Source: Diphasiastrum complanatum (Eukaryota > Streptophyta > Lycopodiopsida > Lycopodiales > Lycopodiaceae). From it: a DNA stretch of 64,000 nucleotides. Below are positions 24,501 through 35,208 of the stretch, one piece after another. The notes under the pieces are model-generated. The model was not told the origin of the DNA. It made no database searches and was given only the letters and a program-made list of their open reading frames with translations. The translations under genes and the position numbers were made by a program. Every line of letters starts with the position of its first letter. The stretch's first letter is position 1. Location: NCBI GenBank assembly GCA_029204225.1, contig CM055102.1, positions 1,113,863 to 1,177,862 of the forward strand, given 5' to 3'.

Positions 24501-25733
24501 TTAAGGGTGCTTGATGCAACCAGGGCCGCCAAAAAAGAAATAACTCCCCCAATCGGTAAAACCTCCTTGTTGAACTGAACTATTATAACAATTTGCATGG
24601 CTCACAAATTTATTTTGCAAAGTGGCATTGAAGAATGTTTTGGAGGAATCAGCATATTTCACACATCTTTGGTAAGCTGCCAAAGGGTACCCTTTATCTG
24701 GAAATGCACCTGAGCCCATAGCCGTGGCTTTTTGGCCAGCTGGGTAGACTTCGCCGCCCCATAGTAGGTTAGTAGCACTTGAGTTTAGAGCGGTGTAGAG
24801 ACTTGAGGGCCAATATCCAATGGTTGTGTCTGAGATGGACAACCACCAACCAGGGATCATAGAGTCATAGGCCACGACGACAGAGATTTCTTGTTCTTTT
24901 TTAGTGTTGATATTGAGAGTAGACAAGGTTCCACCAAGCACCCACTTGTTGTTTATCTGAACAAATCCAGAACATGTCAGATCGTAGCACCCTGTGATGT
25001 TGTAGTTATCAGCAGTCCAATAGATGAAGAGACGTGGAGATAGAAGTGTTTTCAACTGTGGATATGAGTGAGACCCTTGCCAACCACCAACTTGCCAACC
25101 AACTTCGATAGTGTTGAGAGGTTGGCCAGCAACAAGCCAAAGTTGTGAAATGCTATAATCCAACTTGGGTTTTCCTAGCTTAGGTTTATTAACACTAAGA
25201 ACCGCACGGGAACCTTTGTAAGGTGCTTTTGAAGATTGCAATCCCGTTGTAGCATATTCATGTGGCGTCTCGTGTAGCTGTAGAGTATGGAATTTTCTCA
25301 AAAGGGGTTGCTTAGGATCCCTTCGTTCAACTGGGATGCAACCTTCAGGGCATCCTCCATGCTCCCTTGCAAAAAGTTGTGGGTGCAACCCCCTACTTTG
25401 AGATTCAATGTGATTTTGTTGCCAATTCATATATGATGGTGGTGATATCTGGATGATATGACCTTTGAGGATAGGATGGTGGGATGCAATCTGCTGTTCT
25501 ATGCGGACACAATCTACCCAACTTCCATCTGAAACCTGGAATGACTTCATAGCTGGACCATGCCTTATAGTGTTGGTGTTGTCTGTGTAAGGCTGTAGTC
25601 TTCTTTTTCTTGAAGCTTGTTGCAGATTTCTATTTTGCGATGACTCTACCAGTAGTAATAGTTGAATATATATGGCTACAAGCCAATACAAACTCCTTGC
25701 TTGAGAACTGGATACTCCTCTCCTAGACTCCAT
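24501..25733 (-). CDS. Neprosin-domain protein (DUF239), glutamic peptidase family G3
   Basis: An uninterrupted 410-codon gene. A hydrophobic stretch at residues 14-29 fits a signal peptide, so secretion is likely. Residues about 72-100 (VDCVRIEQQIASHHPILKGH) match the neprosin activation propeptide. The neprosin domain runs from about 170 to the end, with paired cysteines, GCYDLTCSGFVQ near 248 and the terminal FFFGGPGC. Glu210 (in IEVGWQVGG) and Glu328 (in LLWGGEV) fit the two catalytic glutamates known in Nepenthes neprosin, a prolyl endopeptidase active at acid pH. Length and ends are normal for the family. Many plant relatives have several introns while this one has none, so it may be a retrocopy. 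Its substrate in the plant is unknown. Confidence 0.9.
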   Translation of the reverse strand: MESRRGVSSSQARSLYWLVAIYIQLLLLVESSQNRNLQQASRKRRLQPYTDNTNTIRHGPAMKSFQVSDGSWVDCVRIEQQIASHHPILKGHIIQISPPSYMNWQQNHIESQSRGLHPQLFAREHGGCPEGCIPVERRDPKQPLLRKFHTLQLHETPHEYATTGLQSSKAPYKGSRAVLSVNKPKLGKPKLDYSISQLWLVAGQPLNTIEVGWQVGGWQGSHSYPQLKTLLSPRLFIYWTADNYNITGCYDLTCSGFVQINNKWVLGGTLSTLNINTKKEQEISVVVAYDSMIPGWWLSISDTTIGYWPSSLYTALNSSATNLLWGGEVYPAGQKATAMGSGAFPDKGYPLAAYQRCVKYADSSKTFFNATLQNKFVSHANCYNSSVQQGGFTDWGSYFFFGGPGCIKHP

Positions 25734-26160
25734 TATAGTTCCTTATCAAAAACCTGTAATATAATGTAGGAGGAATCAAAGAGTTAAACCAAAAGTGCTT
25801 TTGAAAATTAAAAAAAGACCACTTTCAAGGGCTAGTCTCTACACATTCAACACTATAATCTAACTAGAGAGCAAAGAAATAAAGCTCAAATCATTATGAC
25901 TTGACATTGGAGGATAGATCCAAGCATCTATATTTAAACCTGAAGGTAAATATCAATAGAAGGACTCAACAATAGACTCGCAAATCTAAATTTGATACTT
26001 GACCTAGTTTATAAATATCATGTAACCAAACTTGGCAATCACAAATCAGTTTCCAATCTATCAATAGTGTAGCAAATGAATCTCGTGATTCGTAACGATC
26101 CAAATTTACACAAGACTATTGGATTTGATGGTTAAATTTAAATCTAATGAAGAAATAGAG
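25734..26160 (-). other. Region upstream of neprosin
   Basis: It is AT-rich and has no open frame. A TTATATTACAG string about 28 bp before the ATG (minus strand) could be a 3' splice site or part of the 5' leader. I see no convincing TATA box at a fixed distance. The tandem array begins immediately beyond. Confidence 0.35.
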
Positions 26161-27960
26161 TCAATCAACCTTGTCTTTGAGCAACTCATAGGTCAAGCCT
26201 GTCCACCCCATATTCCAAATGGCTACATCATTTTTTTCGTTTTTAAAAGATTCTTTTTTTGCAATTGTTTCAATCAATCTTGTCTTTAAGCAACTCATAG
26301 GTCAAAGCTGTCCACCCTATATTCCAAATGGCTACATCATTTTTTTTCATTTTTAAAAGATTTTTTTTTTGCAATTGTTTCATTGCAATATTATTTAGGA
26401 AGACCCAAAAAAAAAAAACCAAAATACTAAAAAAATTGAACATAATATAAAAAAATTCAATCAGACAACCTTGCCTTTGGCCACCAGTGTCCCCACCACA
26501 TACTATAATTGGGTGTATCGTATTGCCCATTTTCTAGAAGGCTCTCTTTTTCTCTATATGCAATTGTTCATTGTACTATTATATTTGGATGACATTAAGA
26601 AATCAAGCATAAATCAAAAAATTCTAAAACTAATAAAAAAGATTAGATCAAACAACCTTGCCTTTGAGCAATTGATAAGTCAAGGCTCCCCACCACATAT
26701 TCCAAATAAATACATCATTTGTCCATTTAAAAGAGATTCTCATTTGTTCTATCTACAATTGTTTCATTCTGATAATCTATTAGGGATGAGCCCAAGAAGC
26801 ACATCCAAAAATTAAAAGAAGTACACCTAATCAAAACAACGGAATCATCCAACTTTGCCTTTGGACAAGTCTCTCCAACATTTATTCCAAACGGGCTCAT
26901 TCAGAAGAGAATCTCTTTTGTTTTCAATTTTTATATTGTAGTATTACATTTGTGACAAAAGGTCTTTCATGTAGATATGCTATAGAATCTCATATAAGCT
27001 ATCAAATTCAATAACTCACAGCAAGCTGAAAAGAGGTGTACTTGAAACCGATCAAAGCAACAAGAGAAGTTGTAGTCTCTTTCTAGAATAGTCACCATAT
27101 GCATAGCTCTTCTTCTTCCTCCATGGCAAGGCTACCATTATGGGACCAAGTCCCGACGCCTATTACAACACATGACTTTTGCATGCCACATTAGACTTAG
27201 TATAGAAAATAACGTGCACACACGACAAGATGGCTATGTATAGAAAGAATTGAATTCTTACTAATGATTTAAACTTTTCGCTTTTATTTTAACAGTAAAA
27301 CATTAGAAAAAACTAAACCTAATAAAAAAAAATTGGATTAGCCAACCTTGCTTTTGAGCAATTGACATGTTAAGGCTCCACCACATATTCCAAGTGAGTA
27401 AAATTTTTTGTTATTTTAAAGAGGTTCTCATGTGTTCTGCAGTACTTTCATTGTAGTGTCAAATTTATGACCCCAAAAAATGAAGCCAATGATAAAATGT
27501 TTGAGTGATTGGTAGTTCTAGGCTCCTCATCACATATTCCAAATGGGTACATCATTTTGTTCATTTTAAAGAGACTTTGTTGAGTCCTATTTGGAATTTA
27601 AATGTAGTACTTGGGATGTCCCCAAGAAACAAGGCCACAAATAAAAAAAACTATCAATGTAACAAAAGAAATCGAATCTAATGTTCAATCTTTTTTTTTG
27701 CAATTGATATGTCAAGGCTCCACAAATTCCAAATAAGTACATTGTTCTATCCATTTTAAAGAGATACTCTTTTGTCCTATTTTGTAATCCTTTCATTATA
27801 CTATAGTATTTCATGAGATCCCAAGAAATAAGACAAAATCAGAAAAATCCAAATCCAATAAAAAATGAATCAACCAACCTTGCCTTTTTCGGACACCAAA
27901 AATTGAAGTGAACACTTCAAAGAGATTTTCTATTGTACTCAAGAGATCATCACAGAATGC
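26161..27960 (-). repeat. Tandem array of a degenerate ~185-bp coding unit
   Basis: About nine imperfect units. Their shared core on the plus strand is CCTTGCCTTTGAGCAA, then CACATATTCCAAAT, then CATTTTAAA. Core starts are near 26168, 26278, 26468, 26656, 26855, 27345, 27490, 27690 and 27880. On the minus strand the cores translate to related peptides, for example NDVAIWNMGWTGLTYELLKD, VFIWNMWWGALTYQLLKGK and FGICGALTYQL, each ending before a G-T-T. Some units have indels or stops. The pattern looks like repeated duplication of one exon or gene fragment upstream of, and in the same direction as, neprosin. I do not recognise the peptide. Confidence 0.6.
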
Positions 27961-28690
27961 TTGATAAACCCTCCTCAATAATGTGGATTTCATTTTATCT
28001 CCATCGAGTTTGATTTCTGTCACTAGAACACATTTATTGGAATAGCCAATCATTTGCTTCTATTGTTCAAAAAACTATATCATATCCCTATTGGGTATTA
28101 GTATGTGTTGGAAAATTTTCCATGTTTTTGCTACTATTTTCTACTTATAGTCTTTGTTACTGGTATTTAAAACTTATGTGCTCTATGCATCCCTACTTAA
28201 AGTGGTTGACCTTTGTGTTTTTGCTGGTTCTACGATTCAACGGACTTAGTGCTAGCCATCATAGCCTCTAGTGTGCACATTTTAGAAATACTCACATAGG
28301 ACAAGAGACAAGAAAACAACTCACGTGAGATTTGCCCAACACATACTAATGTGAAAAAAATAATGAGGGTTAGCCTCTATTCCATAAGTTATCTAATTAA
28401 ACAAGGTAGATACTACATAACGATGCACTTGTAATTGCACTAAAGTGCCAATAACTATAAATACACCAAGAGTGCTAGACATAATGAGTAGTTTTGTTTG
28501 ATAACAAAAGCTACTTTTAAAAGATAAACAAATGCTAATTAACTTAGACTTTTAAGGAAATATTGGCTCAAAATAGGAAATGCAAAACTTTTGAAATTCA
28601 AGCTACTTTTAAATGATAAACAAATGCTACTTAACTTAGACTTCTAAGTTTACGTATTCGTCTCATTTTTTATAAAACCTTATCATAGGG
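27961..28690. repeat. No gene; 46-bp direct repeat
   Basis: A minus-strand 80-codon frame (28053-27811) overlaps the end of the array and has no recognised domain. Farther right, AGCTACTTTTAAAAGATAAA-type sequence at 28509-28555 is repeated at 28601-28647 with few changes. Nothing else is supported. Confidence 0.45.
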
Positions 28691-30515
28691 AGATTGTTGT
28701 CTCATCCCATATTGAGCCAATAGTCTTGTGAACATATCCATCGGAGAGTTCCTGTGGATCGCAGCACAAGCCAAGAGCGTTTTGGTTAAATTGCTAAACA
28801 CGGACCCTGAAACAACAACAAGAGAACCCTTGTATAGTGACAGGTACAAGGAGACAAGCAATGTCCTCCACATTGGAACAGCATGGGAGAGTGAGCAACA
28901 CAACATCACCCTTCCAATCAAGCACAAGCGATACGAGGATGAAGTAGCAATGGTGGTAGATGGATGATCCAATGTAAATATGATCTCCCTACCTTGTATT
29001 ATAAATGGGATCTAAAAGGGCTTAAACCGACGAAGTTTGCTATCAAACTAGCTGATCAATCTTGCATATGATCTAAGAGTGTAGTTGAGGATATACCAAT
29101 GAAGATAGAGGGAGTGCAATTTGTGATCACTTTCGTGGTCATGAGAATCCTAGAATCTCCTTCCTACTATCGAGTCTTACTAGGAAGGTCTTGGTTGAGA
29201 GTTGTGCAAGTGGTTCACAACAGGGGTACCAAAAAACTCACCTTTGAGAACCTAGAGCAATCAGGTAACCACGTGGGTGGTGAACTCTATCATTCCTAAA
29301 GCTGATGATGATGATTCACCCACTACCGATCACAATATTGATTGTTTCAAGAAAATCAAGGGTGTTCATTATGATTCACAAACAGATATAGTGTGATGAA
29401 CAAAAGCATTAGCAACAATTGACTGTATGGTTGGGCGCACATGTCAACAAGATTCAGATTCAGAACCCATCACCTCATCTCCGAAAGGTTACACCCTAGA
29501 CATGCCAATCACATATGGGGTGAACATGATGAATGTTGCATGGCTTGTTGCGGTACCAATTCTTGAACTAATCGAAGATGATCTGGTACCATGGCAACAT
29601 GCACTTTCTTATAATGAAAAAGTTGAGCTGACCAAACGAACAGATCCTGTGACACATGGATCCTATGCGCTATGGCACACAAAAATACCAGCAAACCACC
29701 GATTTGCATACTCATCACATATCCACATTAGATAGAGGAAGCCCTACAAGCTTTCCAGAAGCTCAAGGAAACTTGATTTCAGCGTTGATCTTACGACTGT
29801 CCAATTGGACTATTGAGCTTCATGTGTATATAGATGCATCGAATTATGCTATCGAAGCCATCTTGACCCAGCCAAGAGAGCACAAAAAGTATTTTCCTAT
29901 CCATTTTGTTAGCCGACAGCTCAACGATGTAGAAATGAACTACTCAACAACGGAACGAGAGGCACTTGCAATGATCTTTACGATCAAGAAATGTAGACAC
30001 TATTTCATGGACACCTATTTTGCATTTTTTACGGACCATCAACCCTTGGTGTATCTAGTGAACAAGATCTGAAACACCAAAAGAATCACTAGATGGCTAC
30101 TCTTGTTGTTGGAGTTTAACCTGATGATGAGTTACCAAATGCTGCCTTATTTTAGGTCGACACTATACTAGATTGGGACATAGATATTGTTGGATATTTA
30201 ATACAAGGCCAACTAGACAAGTCATTATCTAAGGCAGAACAATGGAAGCTAGTGCTGAATACTCAACCTTATCAATTGATTGCCGGTCAGTTATATCCAA
30301 GGAGACCCGATGACATCCTCCAAAGATTTGTTCTTCCCCATGAAACCACCCAGATTATCTCGCTATCACATGAAGGCATGGGTGGTGGTCATTTTGCAAT
30401 GGAGATTAGCAAGATCTTACAATCTGGTTGCTGGTGGCCAACGATTTGCAAGGATACAAAAGAATACTTGAAAAAATGTGATGTATGTCAACGAGCCAGG
30501 AGTCCCACTTGAAGA
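28690..30515 (+). pseudogene. Second Ty3/gypsy copy of the left-end family
   Basis: The frame at 28728-28967 parallels the left-end protease frame closely (shared ETSNVLHIG and IKHKRYEDE). The protease loop is now followed by a stop. Segments at 29099-29299 and 29427-29735 continue the match. RT is missing: the reading jumps from a linker near 29,735 to RNase H (29740-30072), which has HVYIDASNYAIEAIL, FVSRQL and STTEREALA. A integrase zinc-binding (H2C2) segment ends CDVCQRARSP near 30,510, and the catalytic core is absent. The product would have been a gypsy Pol. This copy and the left-end copy are damaged in different places, which shows they are independent insertions of one family. Confidence 0.8.
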
Positions 30516-30519
30516 AACA

Positions 30520-31500
30520 AAACATTTCTAGTTACAAAGCCTTGCTAGCTTTCATCCCTCTTCCTGACGAAGATGTTTGCGAACATGAAAGTCAAGAGAC
30601 ACGAAGCACGAAAGATTCGTGAATACTTGACGAGAAGACAGAACATGAAAGATTTGCGAACGAGAATCTTTTGAGGTCCAAAACGAGAAAGTCAGACGAC
30701 GGAAACGAAACCAACGACGCGACACGAAAAATGTCGCAAAACTTTTGTTGCCCTCACACTCCAAAGAGTACCAGCCAAGATCATGCAAGTACCCAGAAGT
30801 ATAGATATCTGACCTGATGGCAGATACAATCTAGGTCATGGCTAATCTGCCACTCTTGTAATTTTCTGATTAGTTGTAGATATTTAGTCACTCTAATCTT
30901 AAAAGTTTCATGGAACGACTATATACTTGCTAGATGATACTTGACATATATGACAGAATACACATACAGTGTAGTAGTTTGATGCTAGTAAGCAATCAAA
31001 ACGAAACACAGACAAGAAATCCGCCTGCGAGCGAGACGTGTTCTGTGATCAGAATCCATAGAGATCCACAAGTCTGCTAGTAAGCGAGACATCCATTCGT
31101 GAGAGAACCGTGTTTCTCTCATGCCAACGCACTGCGTGGATCTGCATGCAGTGCTTGAAGAATCAAAGAAAATCAATAGATGATCTTGTAGCCATTGTGC
31201 ACATGTCTTCTTTTTCATTGTATCATCTTGTATGCAAATGTGTCTGCTATTATTCGTGTGTCTCTTTCTCCCATTGATTTCAATTTCGCACATTGGTTGA
31301 ATTTGTTGAATGCTGCATTAATTTATAAACGTAGATCAGCAGTGCCTGACTACATTCTGGAGGACTGTAGGATTGGCTCAGCTGGCAATGTCCACCGACC
31401 ACATCTGAACTCCATCCGAATCACAAGAGAATCCGCGGTCGCGACTGTTTCGCGATCTCATCTCCCATCACCACTAGGACCAACTTTGACGTATCCCATC
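30520..31500 (+). repeat. LTR-like remnant, second TTCG-rich family
   Basis: This non-coding block shares its middle and right parts with 49746-50275, including GATCCACAAGTCTGCTAGTA-like and GTAGATCAGCAGTG strings in the same order. The left part (30,580-30,740) has clustered TTGCGAAC, ATTCGTGAA and CGCGACACGAAA motifs. At 49.7 kb the homologous block follows a copia RNase H on the plus strand, so I infer plus orientation. A TATA-like ACTATATACT lies near 30,918. The exact ends, primer site and target duplication were not found. Confidence 0.55.
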
Positions 31501-32412
31501 TATAGGAAAAATAGTAATTATTTTTCGACAAAGAACACAATGCAAGTTTGAATAAATCAAACTAATATCAATGTCTTCAATCACGATTTTATCTTATCTA
31601 TGTACTAATAAAATAGTATTTGTTCTGATTGAATATGCGTGCGAAAATTATATGCAGAAGTAAGAGACAACTTAAGACAATTTAGACAATAAGAAACTAT
31701 TGATCAAAAACGAATTTTTATAACTTTGAATTTGATTCATCAATATACATCTCTTGTTGTCTTATCTCGTTGTTGTGTCTCTGATTGAGTGAGTGTGTTA
31801 CAACGAGTAGTGCACATGTATTTATATTGCTACAGGACAAGTCTTTTGGCCTTTTATTTATAGGTCTTTTGGCCTTTCCATGTTGTAACAGTATATATCT
31901 AACCATTTATGATGGTTGATATTCAACTAGATGCTCTATTTCCAGGCTTGAATAAAATCTGTTTGCGAATAATTCGCGACAAATCATCTCTTCGTTTCAG
32001 TTTCACAAATTGTTCGCGACACTTGTCTCTTCGCGACATTTTCGTCTTTCCCGAATTGTTCACAATAGATGACAATTTTTGAGCTTGAAGAAGAAATCTA
32101 GAATATTTCATGAACTGTCCGATATAGTTTTGCGACAGGTGAGCTTGAAGAACAGTCCGAAAAATTTCGCGAATTGTTCGTGACAATTTTGCGACAGTTG
32201 AGGCTTGAACAAGAAACAAAATATTTTGTGACAAGATTTTGTTCATGAATCTTTCGAGCTTAAACAAGAAAGTCTCGGGCCTCTACAAGTAGCTGTTTTG
32301 CAAATTGTTTATGAATCTTTTCAAGTTGATCACGAATAGAAATGTTTCAAGTTCACGTTCGTTTCTTTCTCATCCTTTGTCAAGTAAACTGTGCGCTTTG
32401 TTTGTAGAATCA
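31501..32412 (-). repeat. Copia B 3' LTR
   Basis: 912 bp, homologous to the lone LTR at 20509-21445. The left end reads TATAGGAAAA in place of TGTAGGAAAA, so the terminal G is mutated. The right end is GTAGAATCA. On the minus strand TATAAATA lies near 31,820. The decayed TTCGCGAA motifs cluster between 31,965 and 32,330. The copia B pol frame runs directly into it from the right, as expected for a 3' LTR. Confidence 0.75.
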
Positions 32413-34507
32413 AGATCTGTCTGATCAACAAAGCTGTACTTAGTGGCTTTGTGAATATATCAACTGTCATTTTCTCTGTGGGTATGAAGACTGTCTTCAA
32501 TATCTTCTTCTCGACTAAGTCCCGAATCACATGATACTTGATAGCTATGTGCTTCATTTTCGAGTGCAATACAAGATCTTTCGTAAGATAGATTGCTAAA
32601 GTGTTATCCATTAACAAGACATAAGATTCAGAACTAGATTCATCAAATCCTTCCAATATCTGTTTAATTCAGATCAGCTCATTTTCCATCTTGGCTGCTG
32701 CTACATATTCTGCTTCACAAGAAGATTGAGCTACTGCTATTTGCTTCTTGCTAATCCAGAGTATGGCTGCGCCAGATGCTAGAGTACAACCTCCTGAAAT
32801 ACTTTTTCTATCATCCTTCATGGATGCCTAGCTTGCGTCACTATAAGACTCAATATGAAATCCAGCTTCCTTCAAATAACACAGTCCATAGTCTTTCGCT
32901 TCTTGTAGATATTGTAGTACTCTCTTTGCCAACTTCCAATGTAACGATCCTGGATTGTGATTATATTGGCTCAGTCTATATACTGCAGATGCTATATCAG
33001 GTCTGTTGTTGTCTGCTAGATATAACAATGATCCAATTAGCCTACAATAGGGTGTTTTGGCCAATTGTTCCTCTTCGTCGAGACTCTGCGGACAATCTGC
33101 CTTGTTCAGTATTGTTTCAAGTATCATGGGAGTATGCACACCTTTGCATTCGACCATGTTGAAGTCTTCAATGATCTTTTGAGTGTACTTTTGTTGGTGA
33201 AGATACAACTTACCACCTTCAAAGTCTCTCACGATCTGCAAGCCTAGATAGATTTTAGCTTCTCCTAGGTCAGCGATCTCAAATATTTTAGAAATGTCTC
33301 TTTTGACATCTGAAGTTAACTTATCTCTTCTTGAAAAGATAAGTGTGTCATCAACATAAACAACTAGAATGATTATTTTATTTTGGACATGCTTGATATC
33401 GACATTTGATTCAGCAAATAGAGGTTTGAAGCCTATGGAATGTAGTGCTTCGTCCTTCTTTCTATACCATTGTCATCATGCGCCTTGAAACTTCCATCAA
33501 TGTATGATTCCTTCATTCAGCTATTCCATTATGCTGAGGTGTGTAAGATGCAGTCTTCATGTGCATAATACCTCGATCAGTATAGTAAGCTTTGAATTCG
33601 TTGGAAATGTACTCACCTCCATGATCTATGTGAATCTGCTTTATTTTATTGCCTGTCTGCTTTTTAGCCCAATTCGTATACTCAACTAATTTCTCGAAAG
33701 CTTTAGATTTGTTACGAATAAAGTATACTACAGCGAACTTGTTGAAGTCATCAATAAACGTAATGAAGTACTTTGCATCACCCAATGACAATACTCCAAA
33801 TGTTCAACAAATATCTGAATGCACAATTTCAAGTACCTTAGTTGCTTTATAAACATCCTTACTGAAAGGTGTTCTAGTCATCTTGTCTTTAAGACAAAAT
33901 TCACATGTAGTTCGAATATCTCTACTTTTGATTTTGACTCCTTGAATGCTTTGACTTTTATTGGCTTGGTACAAGGCTTTCATGTTCATGTGACATGGCC
34001 TCTTGTGCCACAGTACATCTATTGATTCCTTGATTGGTTTATTCGATTCGAGTTCGAATGTTCAGGTGATATAAATTTTCTTCTCTAATGCCTTTAGCAA
34101 CCTAGTTATCAAAATCTTCCTCGAACAATTTACAAGAGTTCTTCATGAAGGTTATGGACATTCCTGTATCGACTATCTTAGCAACAGATAGAAGATCTTC
34201 ATCAAGAGTAGGGACATAGAGAACTTCCTCTAGTCTCTTGTGTCTCTGATTCGTGTCTAGCCATAATACACCAGTTCCATCAACCACATGTTTAGAACCG
34301 TCTTCAAGTATAATGAATCTCGGATAGTTTGTCAAAATTCTTCTGTTGTTTTCCAGATTGTTGTTCATTAGTCTTAGACTCATTCTTCTTAGATAACTCC
34401 CTCTTAAACTTAGACTTCTTAGAAGGTTTATTCTTCTAAGTAAATAGAGCATTTTCTGAATCACCATTGTTGTCATAGTATTCACGAGCTTCTAATTCCT
34501 CCTTAAC
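32330..34507 (-). pseudogene. Copia B protease-integrase-RT-RNase H remnant
   Basis: Read right to left there is a Gag tail, a pre-integrase region with CEFCLKDK near 33,895, integrase pieces (HSDIC near 33,810, TFIDDFNKF, TPQHNGIAE near 33,520), then a jump to late RT. RT has VYVDDTLIFS near 33,350 and QIVRDFEGGKLYLHQ. RNase H has SCEAEYVAAA and DNTLAIYL and ends FTKPLS. Multiple stops and frameshifts occur, and early RT is deleted. Gag continues at 40,676 beyond element C, so B was split by C. Its RT resembles the H fragment at 49 kb more than A, C, D, E or F, marking a separate copia lineage. Confidence 0.85.
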
Positions 34508-34512
34508 TCTGT

Positions 34513-35194
34513 TGTAAAAATTACAGCAAATAAGGATCCTAAAACACTTGAAATGATGAGGGAAACAATAGATTATGATTTCATAAGATTAGCACAAGTT
34601 GAACCATCAAAATCCATCAAAAATCTATGCTTGAACCTCACTAAATGGCCCAAATCCTTGAAGAAGGCTTCACACGTGTGAAAGTACGGCCTCACACAGT
34701 CTGAGTACTGTACACCAGACCTACATTCAATCCTATAATCATTAGTAATCACAAGTACTCAAACAATTATGAACATAGAGAGCAATTGCACCATTATGAG
34801 AGAAAAAATATGAAATTGCTTGATTGATTTTGGTGAGATATCATCACCTATATATACATGATCCATCACGGTTTTGGGCAGGTATGAGTAGCCCTAAACC
34901 TATCCCTAATGCTAATTTTGGTGGATCTTTCATCCCTACCAAGTTAGGGTTGGAATCTTGGAGATCCCTCAACAATGCAAAAACTACCAAAAATAGCTCC
35001 TATTTTTTCTCCCTTGTATCTAAGCATAATTTGGACTCATTCCAAAGGTTCTAACACTTAGGTCTACTTGAGAACATCCTTATGAATGGAATCCTATGCT
35101 ATTTGGCACTTGTGACAAGCCACATCATGACCATCTAACTATTTACAAGTCATATGACCAAAACTAGTCAAGCTAGAATTGTGAATTTTTAACA
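34513..35194 (-). repeat. Element C 3' LTR
   Basis: Plus-strand ends are TGTAAAAATT and ATTTTTAACA. On the minus strand a TATATATAG box lies near 34,850. The palindrome TTCACACGTGTGAA is at 34669-34682. A 76-codon plus-strand frame inside it (34824-35054) also appears in the other LTR and is not a gene. Confidence 0.95.
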
Positions 35195-35208
35195 CTCCTC
35201 CTCACTAT

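Noticed and set aside
26161-27960. Reading the tandem peptides as protein kinase subdomain IX
   Set aside because: There is a loose likeness to the D-V-W-S-x-G pattern, but the invariant spacing is wrong and no other kinase motif lies nearby.
34824-35054. 76-codon plus-strand gene, repeated at 40,300-40,530
   Set aside because: Both copies lie inside the two LTRs of element C on the antisense strand; they are LTR sequence, not genes.
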